This document shows, in pieces, positions 9,023 to 16,461 of a DNA stretch of 64,000 bases; the first letter of the stretch is position 1; the number at the start of each line of letters is the position of its first letter. Made by a program: the position numbers and the translations under genes. The notes beneath the pieces are model-generated. The model searched no databases. It had not been told where the DNA came from and saw only the letters and a list, made by a program, of their open reading frames with translations. Location: the NCBI GenBank assembly GCA_963925735.1, contig CAWUUH010000005.1:248001-312000 (forward strand), given 5' to 3'. Origin of the DNA: UBA4582 sp013204195. GTDB lineage: Bacteria; Pseudomonadota; Gammaproteobacteria; Pseudomonadales; Azotimanducaceae.

Positions 9023-9028
9023 TATACT
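9023..9028 (+). promoter_or_regulatory. Candidate -10 element for hemE
   Basis: TATACT at 9023-9028 lies 31 bp before the hemE start. No convincing -35 hexamer is found at 16-18 bp spacing, so this is a weak candidate resting on the -10 alone. Confidence 0.3.
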
Positions 9029-9059
9029 CTGAGGTTTGAGATAACTCGGCGAAAAATCC

Positions 9060-10094
9060 ATGACTGATGCACTTTATAACTCAGCCTTTCTCAAGGCTTG
9101 CCGCGGTGAAAAAACCGATTACACCCCTATCTGGCTGAATCGTCAGGCCGGCCGCTATATGCCGGAATACCATCAGGTGAAGGGTAATACGCCGAGCCTG
9201 GACTTTTTTAAGACGCCGGCACTAGCGGCCAAGGTGACCTGCGATGCGCAGCGTATTCTCGGCGTCGATGCGGCTATTATGTTTGCAGATTTACTGCCTA
9301 TTCTCGAACCGATGGGTTTGGTCCTGGACTATATTCCGGGGGTGGGGCCGCAGTTTGAAAATCCCGTTCGCAGCCATGCTGACATTGATGCCTTGCGCAT
9401 TGACCCATCGAAAGACACCATGCCGTATATCGAAGCAGTGATTAAATTGATTCGGGCCGAATTGCCCGCTGATATTCCACTCATTGGCTTCGGTGGCGCG
9501 CCGTTTACGTTGGCTTCCTATGCCATCGAAGGCAAAGGCTCGCGCAATTATGTCCACGTAAAGCAGATGATGTACGGCGACACGGGTGCCTGGCATACGC
9601 TGATGACGAAGATCACGGATGCTGTCATCGATTATATGAATTATCAGATTGATAGTGGAGTGCAGGCGGTTCAGCTGTTTGACAGCTGGGTGGGTTGTCT
9701 TTCACCGGTAGATTATCTCGAGTATGTTTATGTTCATACTGAGCGCTTGATGACAGCTATCTCAGGCAAGGTGCCGGTCATCCATTTTGGCACGGGTAAT
9801 CCGGCGTTGGCACCCTTGATGGCCAAGGCCGGCGGGGACGTGCTGGCCCTCGACTGGCGCACGCCACTGCGTGAGACCTGGGAACTCACCGGGGTCAAAG
9901 CGGTTCAGGGTAATATGGACCCGATTATTCTGTGCGCAGATCGCGCGTCCGTGGAGCGTAAGGCGGGCGAAGTCTTGGCCGAGGTCGATGGTAAGCCTGG
10001 CCATATCTTCAATCTGGGCCACGGTATTATTCCCGAAACCCCCGTCGACAACGTCAAGGCACTGGTGGATTTCGTCCACCAGTATCCGGTCTAG
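9060..10094 (+). CDS. hemE: Uroporphyrinogen decarboxylase HemE
   Basis: 344-residue cytoplasmic enzyme that decarboxylates the four acetate chains of uroporphyrinogen III to give coproporphyrinogen III in haem synthesis. The substrate-binding signature PIWLNRQAGRYMPEY near residues 22-36 carries the conserved arginines, and the second signature GFGGAPFTLASYAIEG is in the middle; the C-terminal FNLGHGIIPETP is also typical. Length is about ten residues shorter than the E. coli enzyme, within the normal range. Its stop codon overlaps the stop of the convergent ilvD by four bases (ctag). Confidence 0.97.
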   Translation: MTDALYNSAFLKACRGEKTDYTPIWLNRQAGRYMPEYHQVKGNTPSLDFFKTPALAAKVTCDAQRILGVDAAIMFADLLPILEPMGLVLDYIPGVGPQFENPVRSHADIDALRIDPSKDTMPYIEAVIKLIRAELPADIPLIGFGGAPFTLASYAIEGKGSRNYVHVKQMMYGDTGAWHTLMTKITDAVIDYMNYQIDSGVQAVQLFDSWVGCLSPVDYLEYVYVHTERLMTAISGKVPVIHFGTGNPALAPLMAKAGGDVLALDWRTPLRETWELTGVKAVQGNMDPIILCADRASVERKAGEVLAEVDGKPGHIFNLGHGIIPETPVDNVKALVDFVHQYPV

Positions 10095-11935
10095 TCCAGC
10101 TGATCGACATCTCTCACCGCGCCTTTGTCGGCGCTGGTGGTGAGTGCCGCGTAAGCCTTGAGTGCCGCTGAGACTACGCGAGTGCGGTGTTCTACCGGTT
10201 TCCAGGCGAGTTTGCCGCGACCATCCATGGCGACACGGCGTTGCTCAAGTTCCGCATCACTGATATTCAAGTGGACTCGTCGAGCCGGAATGTCGATCTG
10301 AATATTATCGCCCTCTTCAACCAGCGCGATGGCGCCACCCTGGGCTGCTTCAGGCGATGCGTGGCCGATCGATAAGCCCGAAGTGCCGCCAGAAAAACGG
10401 CCGTCGGTCAATAAGGCGCAGGCAGCGCCGAGGCCCTTGGATTTCAAGTAACTGGTGGGGTAGAGCATTTCTTGCATGCCCGGGCCACCCTTGGGTCCCT
10501 CGTACCGAATCACCACCACATCGCCTTCTTTGATGTCGTCGTCCAAAATCGCGGCCACGGCAGAGTCCTGGCTTTCGAAAACCCTGGCCGGTCCATCAAA
10601 CACCCAATTCTTTTCCTCAACGCCGGCGGTTTTGACGATGCAGCCGTTGACGGCGATATTGCCAAACAAGACGGCGAGTCCACCTTCGGTGCTGTAGGCA
10701 TGAGCCATGTCGCGAACGCAGCCATTAGACCGGTCAACGTCCAAGGTATCGTAACGCGTCGCTTGGCTGAAGGCAGTTTGGGTTGGTATGCCTGCTGGGC
10801 CGGCGCGATAGAACGTCTGTACTTCCTGTGACTGACTGACGGCCACATCCCACTTTTTCAAAGTCTCGGCGAGGCTGGCGCTATGAACGTTTTTGACGGA
10901 AGTGTCGAGCAAGCCGCCACGATCAAGCTCACCCAGGATTGCCATGACGCCGCCGGCACGATGCACGTCTTCCATATGATAAGTATCGATTGCCGGCGCC
11001 ACCTTGCACAGGTTCGGCACTCGTCGAGACAAGCGGTCTATATCAGCAAGGGTGAAGTCGATCTCACCTTCTTGAGCGGCCGCCAGCAAATGCAGGATGG
11101 TATTGGTCGAGCCACCCATGGCGATATCCAGCGTCATGGCATTTTCAAAGGCCGTGCGGTTGGCAATCTGTCGTGGCAACACGGAGTCATCGTCATGTTC
11201 GTAATGCTGGCGAGCAATGTCCACTATCGTGCGACCTGCCTGCAGAAACAGTTGCTCACGATCCGCGTGGGTGGCGAGCATAGAGCCGTTGCCAGGTAGT
11301 GACAGGCCCAAGGCTTCGGTTAGGCAATTCATCGAATTCGCAGTGAACATGCCTGAGCACGAACCGCAGGTCGGGCAGGCTGAGCGTTCGTACTCGTCTA
11401 CCTCGCTATCGGTAAATTGCTCGTCAGCGGCAACCACAATGGCATGAATCAGATTGGTATGATGATTGGCCAGTTTAGTTCGACCGGCCTCCATGGGACC
11501 GCCAGAGACAAACACGGTGGGAATGTTTAGGCGCAGCGCCGCATTGAGCATCCCCGGTGTGATCTTATCGCAGTTAGAGATGCAGACGAGGGCATCGGCG
11601 CAGTGGGCATTGACCATATACTCGATGGAGTCAGCGATAATATCCCGAGATGGCAGGCTATAGAGCATACCGTCGTGGCCCATGGCAATGCCGTCGTCCA
11701 CGGCGATGGTATTAAATTCCTTGGCAACGCCGCCAGCTTTCTCGATTTCTCGAGCGACCAATTGACCCATGTCCTTGAGGTGCACGTGACCAGGTACGAA
11801 CTGGGTGAAGGAATTAGCGATGGCAATAATGGGCTTGTCGAAATCGCCATCAGTCATGCCCGTCGCGCGCCACAGGGCGCGTGCACCGGCCATGTTGCGG
11901 CCATGGGTTGAAGTCTTGGATCTGTAAATGGGCAT
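10091..11935 (-). CDS. ilvD: Dihydroxy-acid dehydratase IlvD
   Basis: 614-residue iron-sulfur dehydratase of branched-chain amino acid synthesis, converting 2,3-dihydroxy-isovalerate and its methyl homologue to 2-keto acids. Cluster cysteines are visible in CISNCDKITPGM (Cys about 122) and CPTCGSCSGMF (about 187-193), with the C-terminal GLSIGHASPEAAQGG. The frame is open well upstream, but MPIYRSKTSTHGRNMAGARA is the family start, giving ATG at 11935 with GAGGAG just upstream. It follows argA by 25 bp and probably shares the argE-argA transcript. Confidence 0.96.
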   Translation of the reverse strand: MPIYRSKTSTHGRNMAGARALWRATGMTDGDFDKPIIAIANSFTQFVPGHVHLKDMGQLVAREIEKAGGVAKEFNTIAVDDGIAMGHDGMLYSLPSRDIIADSIEYMVNAHCADALVCISNCDKITPGMLNAALRLNIPTVFVSGGPMEAGRTKLANHHTNLIHAIVVAADEQFTDSEVDEYERSACPTCGSCSGMFTANSMNCLTEALGLSLPGNGSMLATHADREQLFLQAGRTIVDIARQHYEHDDDSVLPRQIANRTAFENAMTLDIAMGGSTNTILHLLAAAQEGEIDFTLADIDRLSRRVPNLCKVAPAIDTYHMEDVHRAGGVMAILGELDRGGLLDTSVKNVHSASLAETLKKWDVAVSQSQEVQTFYRAGPAGIPTQTAFSQATRYDTLDVDRSNGCVRDMAHAYSTEGGLAVLFGNIAVNGCIVKTAGVEEKNWVFDGPARVFESQDSAVAAILDDDIKEGDVVVIRYEGPKGGPGMQEMLYPTSYLKSKGLGAACALLTDGRFSGGTSGLSIGHASPEAAQGGAIALVEEGDNIQIDIPARRVHLNISDAELEQRRVAMDGRGKLAWKPVEHRTRVVSAALKAYAALTTSADKGAVRDVDQLD

Positions 11936-11960
11936 GGGTATAGCTCCTCGTCGCGGCGGT

Positions 11961-13247
11961 TTAAAGCAGCGGTTTTTCCAGTAATTTTGAATTTCGCTGG
12001 TAGTTGTAAAGGGATTGCCTGGAAGGTGGCAAGTCCTGCAGGTTGACCGGGCGAAAACCCCGTTCAACAAACCAGTGGGTGGTATGGGTCGTGAGTACAA
12101 ACAGTGCGGTCAGACCCTGGGTTTTCGCGAGTTGCTGAATTTTCTCAAGCAGTAACTCACCTCGGTCGTTGTCTCGGTATTCTGGATGGGTCACCAAGCA
12201 CGCAAGCTCACCCTTGGTCTCAAACGGGTATAATGCAGCGCAGCTGACAATCATGCCATCGCGCTCGATAACGGTGAAATGATCTACTTCAGACTCTAGC
12301 AATTCTCGAGATCGGCGCACCAGAATACCTTGTTCTTCCAGTGGGGCGATGAGCTCAATGATGCCCGCGACATCATTCGGCCTTGCCGGTCTAATTTGCT
12401 CATAGCTGACACGACTAATTTGTGTGCCCGTGCCGTCTCGAGTGAATAGTTCCTCGAGGGCGGCTCCATCTTCGGTGTAGCTAATCAAATGACAGCGGGC
12501 TACGCCCCGCAAGCAGGCGACCTTCGATAGCCGTAAAGGCGAGTAGGTATCGAGTGTGGATTCATCGATGTCATCGAGTTGTAATTCGCTGATAACTGAG
12601 CCGTCGGCGTCCCGTAGGCCCTGATCCGTAAAGAAAATCAATTTCTCCGCCATCAATGCCGCCGCAACTTCTGTGGCGACCTGGGTCGAGTTCGCGTTGA
12701 ATATTTCTCCTGAGAGAGAAAAGCCTAATGGTGAAATCAGCAGTGTAGCGCCCGAGTCTAGCTGTTGGCGAATGGCCTTGGTATTGACCTTTCTGACAAC
12801 GCCGGTGTTGTGGTAGTCAACCCCATCGATCACACCCAAAGGCTTGGCTCGGATAAAGTTGCCGGAAATAACCAACATTTCGGCGCCATGCTGCGGTGAG
12901 TTGATCAACCCCATGGATAAGCGGGCCTCGATCTCTAAGCGCAGAGTTCCCACTGCCTGCTGTACGAGCGGCAGTATCTCGGGGGTGGTTACTCGAACCT
13001 TGTTAACAAATTCACTGGTCGCACCGTTAGCTGCCAACTGCCGTTCAATTTGTGGTGCTGCACCGTGCACGACAACCAGTTTTACGCCGAGACTGTGCAG
13101 CAGAACAATGTCGCCAATAATGTTACTGAAATTAGGGTGATCGACTGCCTCACCGTCTAGGTGCAGAACAAAGGTTTTTCCGCGGTGCGCATTGATATAG
13201 GGCGATGAGTCCCTGAACCATTTTACGTGTTGATGTGTGTCGTTCAT
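11961..13247 (-). CDS. argA: N-acetylglutamate synthase ArgA
   Basis: 428-residue enzyme making N-acetylglutamate from glutamate and acetyl-CoA, the first step of arginine synthesis. The N-terminal amino-acid kinase-like domain (about 20-280) carries the VVVHGAAPQI motif that binds arginine or substrate in this family, and the C-terminal GNAT acetyltransferase domain (about 285-425) contains LVTHPEYRDNDRGELLL, the acetyl-CoA loop. The kinase-like domain of the classical enzyme mediates arginine feedback. The gene lies 71 bp downstream of argE and 25 bp upstream of ilvD on the same strand. Confidence 0.95.
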   Translation of the reverse strand: MNDTHQHVKWFRDSSPYINAHRGKTFVLHLDGEAVDHPNFSNIIGDIVLLHSLGVKLVVVHGAAPQIERQLAANGATSEFVNKVRVTTPEILPLVQQAVGTLRLEIEARLSMGLINSPQHGAEMLVISGNFIRAKPLGVIDGVDYHNTGVVRKVNTKAIRQQLDSGATLLISPLGFSLSGEIFNANSTQVATEVAAALMAEKLIFFTDQGLRDADGSVISELQLDDIDESTLDTYSPLRLSKVACLRGVARCHLISYTEDGAALEELFTRDGTGTQISRVSYEQIRPARPNDVAGIIELIAPLEEQGILVRRSRELLESEVDHFTVIERDGMIVSCAALYPFETKGELACLVTHPEYRDNDRGELLLEKIQQLAKTQGLTALFVLTTHTTHWFVERGFRPVNLQDLPPSRQSLYNYQRNSKLLEKPLL

Positions 13248-13318
13248 TCTGAGCAGTTACCGTGATAAAAATCAGTATTAACCGTCATGCTTGTCGGCAT
13301 TCGTTGGTCAACAGCGCC

Positions 13319-14476
13319 TTACTCGCCACAACAGTGCTTGGCAATCAGGCCGCGTAGTATAGCAATTGTGGGCTCGATTTGTCTGAGTTCAACAAATTCA
13401 TTGGGTTGATGGGCCTGGTCAATAGAGCCGGGCCCGAGTACAACAGTTTGCATGCCAAGTTGCGACAGAAATGGCGCTTCAGTAGCAAAGGCCACGGTTT
13501 TAGGTTCGCAACCCGTCAATTCACGAGTTGCCGCGAGCAATTCGTCACCTTCCGTCTGAAAAGGTGGCAGCGGTTCGTGAAACAGTTCGAGGCTCATGCT
13601 CAGGCCTTGATCTGCGAGTAAGGGTGTCAGGCGGCTCTCTATTTCGCTCATGATGTTGGTGTTGTTCATGCCGGGCAAGACTCGTACGTCGAAGGCCATG
13701 TCTACGTGATCGCAAATTCTGTTGGGGTTATCGCCGCCGTGTATACAGCCCAAATTGAGCGTGGGCGAGGCCACCGTGAAGCCGGGATCTTGATAACGAT
13801 TGGCCAGCTCCTGGCGGAACTTGAGCAGTTGCTCAATGACGATGCCACTGCCATCAATAGCGTTAGCGCCGAGGGCCGGGTTTGAAGAGTGGCCGGAAGA
13901 CCCCTGAATTTTCAGGGACAGCATCATAATGCCTTTATGCTTATAAACCGGTTGCAGCTCCGTTGGTTCGCCGATAATCGCATAGCGCGCACCACAGATA
14001 TCGGCTGCGGTCAGCGCCCGCGCGCCGCTCATTGACGATTCTTCATCGGCGGTACCAATGATGGTCAAGGGGCGAGTGAATTCTTGATCGAGCAGAGGTT
14101 CGAGCGCGGCAATTGCCAGCGCAAAGAAGCTCTTCATATCGCAAGTGCCGAGGCCGTACCAGCGATCATTGATTTCAGTCAAGGTGAAGGGGTCGCTAGC
14201 CCACAAATTCGCATCTAGGGGCACCGTGTCCGTGTGTCCGGATAACACCAAGCCGCCGCTGCCGACACCGCGGGTGGCTATCAGGTTGGACTTCCCCGGA
14301 TGACCGTTGACAGGCACGATACGAATATCGAAACCCAGTGGCTCGAGCCAGTTTGCCAAGGTATGAATCACCGCTAGGTTACTCTGGTCAAATTGTGGCA
14401 GCGTGCTACTGACGCTAGGCAAAGCAATCAGCTCAGCGACCATGGATTTCAGCGTTGGTATCTTTAGGCTTGGCAT
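13319..14476 (-). CDS. argE: Acetylornithine deacetylase ArgE
   Basis: 385-residue M20-family metallohydrolase that releases ornithine and acetate from N2-acetylornithine. The metal-binding motifs are in order: SGHTDTVPLD (His and Asp), LGTCDMK (bridging Asp) and TADEESSMSG (catalytic Glu pair). Having argE and argA together implies the linear acetylated pathway, although an ArgJ recycling enzyme elsewhere cannot be excluded. It is first in a minus-strand argE-argA-ilvD series and is divergent from the secretion-type ATPase gene, with 196 bp between the starts. I found no convincing ArgR box in that gap. Confidence 0.94.
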   Translation of the reverse strand: MPSLKIPTLKSMVAELIALPSVSSTLPQFDQSNLAVIHTLANWLEPLGFDIRIVPVNGHPGKSNLIATRGVGSGGLVLSGHTDTVPLDANLWASDPFTLTEINDRWYGLGTCDMKSFFALAIAALEPLLDQEFTRPLTIIGTADEESSMSGARALTAADICGARYAIIGEPTELQPVYKHKGIMMLSLKIQGSSGHSSNPALGANAIDGSGIVIEQLLKFRQELANRYQDPGFTVASPTLNLGCIHGGDNPNRICDHVDMAFDVRVLPGMNNTNIMSEIESRLTPLLADQGLSMSLELFHEPLPPFQTEGDELLAATRELTGCEPKTVAFATEAPFLSQLGMQTVVLGPGSIDQAHQPNEFVELRQIEPTIAILRGLIAKHCCGE

Positions 14477-14672
14477 AGCAATTTAGTCTGAAAGCGTGAG
14501 ACCCAGTGTAGCAAGTTGGCGGGCTAGCGAAACCCTCTTTTGCGTCGATCCGCGGATTGCCCAGACGGTAGGGAAAACCTGATTTGGCGCCCAAAACCCA
14601 TTTGATTAGATGGTAAACTATTGCCTCGGGCGTCAGCGACGCGTCTTTGATTGAATTAAGAGGCCATCATTT

Positions 14673-16457
14673 GTGAATGTGAAGGATGTCAGAGCTAAGC
14701 AACCGGATATCAGCCTCAATGTACGGAGTGTGCTTAACGACCTAGTGACAGATGGCCGACTCTCCGCAGCAGAGGCTGAAAAAATTAGCATGAAGTCTCG
14801 TGCCAAACACCAATTGAATTGGCACCCCCTCGAGCTCATTGCCGAAGAAGAACCTGTTGACCAAAAGAACCCTGCCAAGATTCTTGATCTGGAAACGCTC
14901 ACCCTGTGGCTCTGCGAACGCTCAAAACAGACGTATAGAAGGATCGACCCGCTGAAGATCGATTCGAGTGTTGTCACTCGCTTGATGTCGGCAGAGTTCG
15001 CCAAGCGCCATGGCGTGCTGCCCCTTGCGGTGCTTGAAGACGAGATTGTGGTTGCCTCAGCCGAACCCTACGTGTCCGGTTGGGAGGCAACGATTCTCCA
15101 GTCTCAACCCGGTAAAGTGCTCACTCGAGTCATCGCTAATCCTGCCGACATTCGTCGTTACACCACTGAATTTTACCAGATGGCAAAATCAGTCAGTCAG
15201 GCTAACGTACAAGGTCTCAGCGCCCTCACCAACCTGGAACAAATGCTAGAGTTGGGTCATGTCGATGCCATGGAGGCCAACGACACTCACATCGTTAATA
15301 TCGTCGATTGGCTGCTGGGCTATGCCTTCAATCAGCGTGCCAGTGATATTCATTTAGAGCCAAGGCGGGAGAAGGGCCGAATTCGGTTTCGAATTGATGG
15401 TGTATTGCATTTGGTCTACGAGTTGCCCAGTCCGGTCATGACCGCGGTCACCAGTCGGCTGAAGACGCTGGGCAGGATGGATGTCGCAGAGAAGCGCCGT
15501 CCCCAGGATGGCCGCCTGAAAACCAAGACTCAGGATGGGCATGAGGTCGAGCTGCGCTTATCAACGTTGCCGACGGCCTTTGGTGAGAAGATGGTCTTGC
15601 GGATTTTTGATCCAGACATTCTTCTGAAATCCTTCGCACAACTCGGCCTGGCGAACGAAGATTTTGATCGATGGGAGTCGATGGTAGCGAATTCTAATGG
15701 TATTGTTCTGGTAACAGGGCCCACGGGCTCAGGTAAGACGACGACCTTGTATTCTAGTTTGAAACGCTTGGCCACAGAGGATGTTAACGTCTGTACCATC
15801 GAGGACCCTATTGAAATGGTCGAGCCGGCGTTTAATCAAATGCAGGTTCAGGCAAATATTGATCTGCATTTCGCTGACGGTGTTCGAGCGCTCCTGCGGC
15901 AAGACCCGGATATTATCATGGTGGGTGAGATTCGTGATCTGGAGACCGCTGAAATGGCAGTTCAAGCGGCATTAACCGGTCACCTGGTGATCTCGACTCT
16001 GCACACTAACGATGCCCCTTCGGCGATCACCCGCTTGCTCGAGCTGGGCATTGCACCCTATCTGATCAAGGCAACCCTGTTAGGGGTGATGGCGCAACGT
16101 CTGGTGCGAATTTTGTGTCCCCACTGCAAGGTCGCGGCGGAAACCGATGTTGATGGCTGGCGAGCGCTCACAACGCCCTGGAGAATGAATCCGCCAGCAG
16201 TCTCCTATCAGCCGGTGGGTTGTATTGAATGTCGAGAGACTGGCTTTCTTGGTCGAGAAGGCATCTATGAGCTATTACCCTTGAGCGATACCATCAAGCC
16301 CCTTGTCGTTGCCGGGGCCGACATTGGTAAATTGCGTAAATCTGCTATGCGTGAGGGAATGAAGACCCTGCGTCTCAGCGGCGCTATGAAGATTGCGGCG
16401 GGTCGTACGACGATCGCTGAGGTCATGCGCGTCGCCCCTTTCAGCGGTGTGGAGTAA
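14673..16457 (+). CDS. Orphan GspE/PilB-family secretion ATPase
   Basis: 594-residue hexameric-type ATPase of the type II secretion/type IV pilus extension family. An N-terminal N1-like region (about 1-90) precedes the N2 domain. The RecA-like motor has Walker A GPTGSGKTTT (about 349-358), Asp box IEDPIE, Walker B MVGEIRDLETA and His box STLHTNDA. Two CxxC pairs (CPHC about 481, CIEC about 516) form the zinc-binding tetracysteine motif of this family. The start is GTG at 14673 with AGAGG upstream. No pilin, platform protein or secretin gene is nearby, so its partner machine is unknown; PilB, GspE and MshE-like roles are all possible. It lies 4 bp before glnE. Confidence 0.85.
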   Translation: MNVKDVRAKQPDISLNVRSVLNDLVTDGRLSAAEAEKISMKSRAKHQLNWHPLELIAEEEPVDQKNPAKILDLETLTLWLCERSKQTYRRIDPLKIDSSVVTRLMSAEFAKRHGVLPLAVLEDEIVVASAEPYVSGWEATILQSQPGKVLTRVIANPADIRRYTTEFYQMAKSVSQANVQGLSALTNLEQMLELGHVDAMEANDTHIVNIVDWLLGYAFNQRASDIHLEPRREKGRIRFRIDGVLHLVYELPSPVMTAVTSRLKTLGRMDVAEKRRPQDGRLKTKTQDGHEVELRLSTLPTAFGEKMVLRIFDPDILLKSFAQLGLANEDFDRWESMVANSNGIVLVTGPTGSGKTTTLYSSLKRLATEDVNVCTIEDPIEMVEPAFNQMQVQANIDLHFADGVRALLRQDPDIIMVGEIRDLETAEMAVQAALTGHLVISTLHTNDAPSAITRLLELGIAPYLIKATLLGVMAQRLVRILCPHCKVAAETDVDGWRALTTPWRMNPPAVSYQPVGCIECRETGFLGREGIYELLPLSDTIKPLVVAGADIGKLRKSAMREGMKTLRLSGAMKIAAGRTTIAEVMRVAPFSGVE

Positions 16458-16461
16458 GGTC

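Noticed and set aside
10883..11299. 138-codon plus-strand frame opposite ilvD
   Set aside because: Antisense of conserved ilvD sequence including its iron-sulfur motifs; no independent features.
14578..14590. 13-bp string shared with 77-89 near the window start
   Set aside because: In 64 kb many 13-mers recur by chance; no longer homology surrounds it.
14477..14672. ArgR operator upstream of argE
   Set aside because: No pair of TGAAT/ATTCA-like half-sites in the gap; arginine control cannot be claimed.
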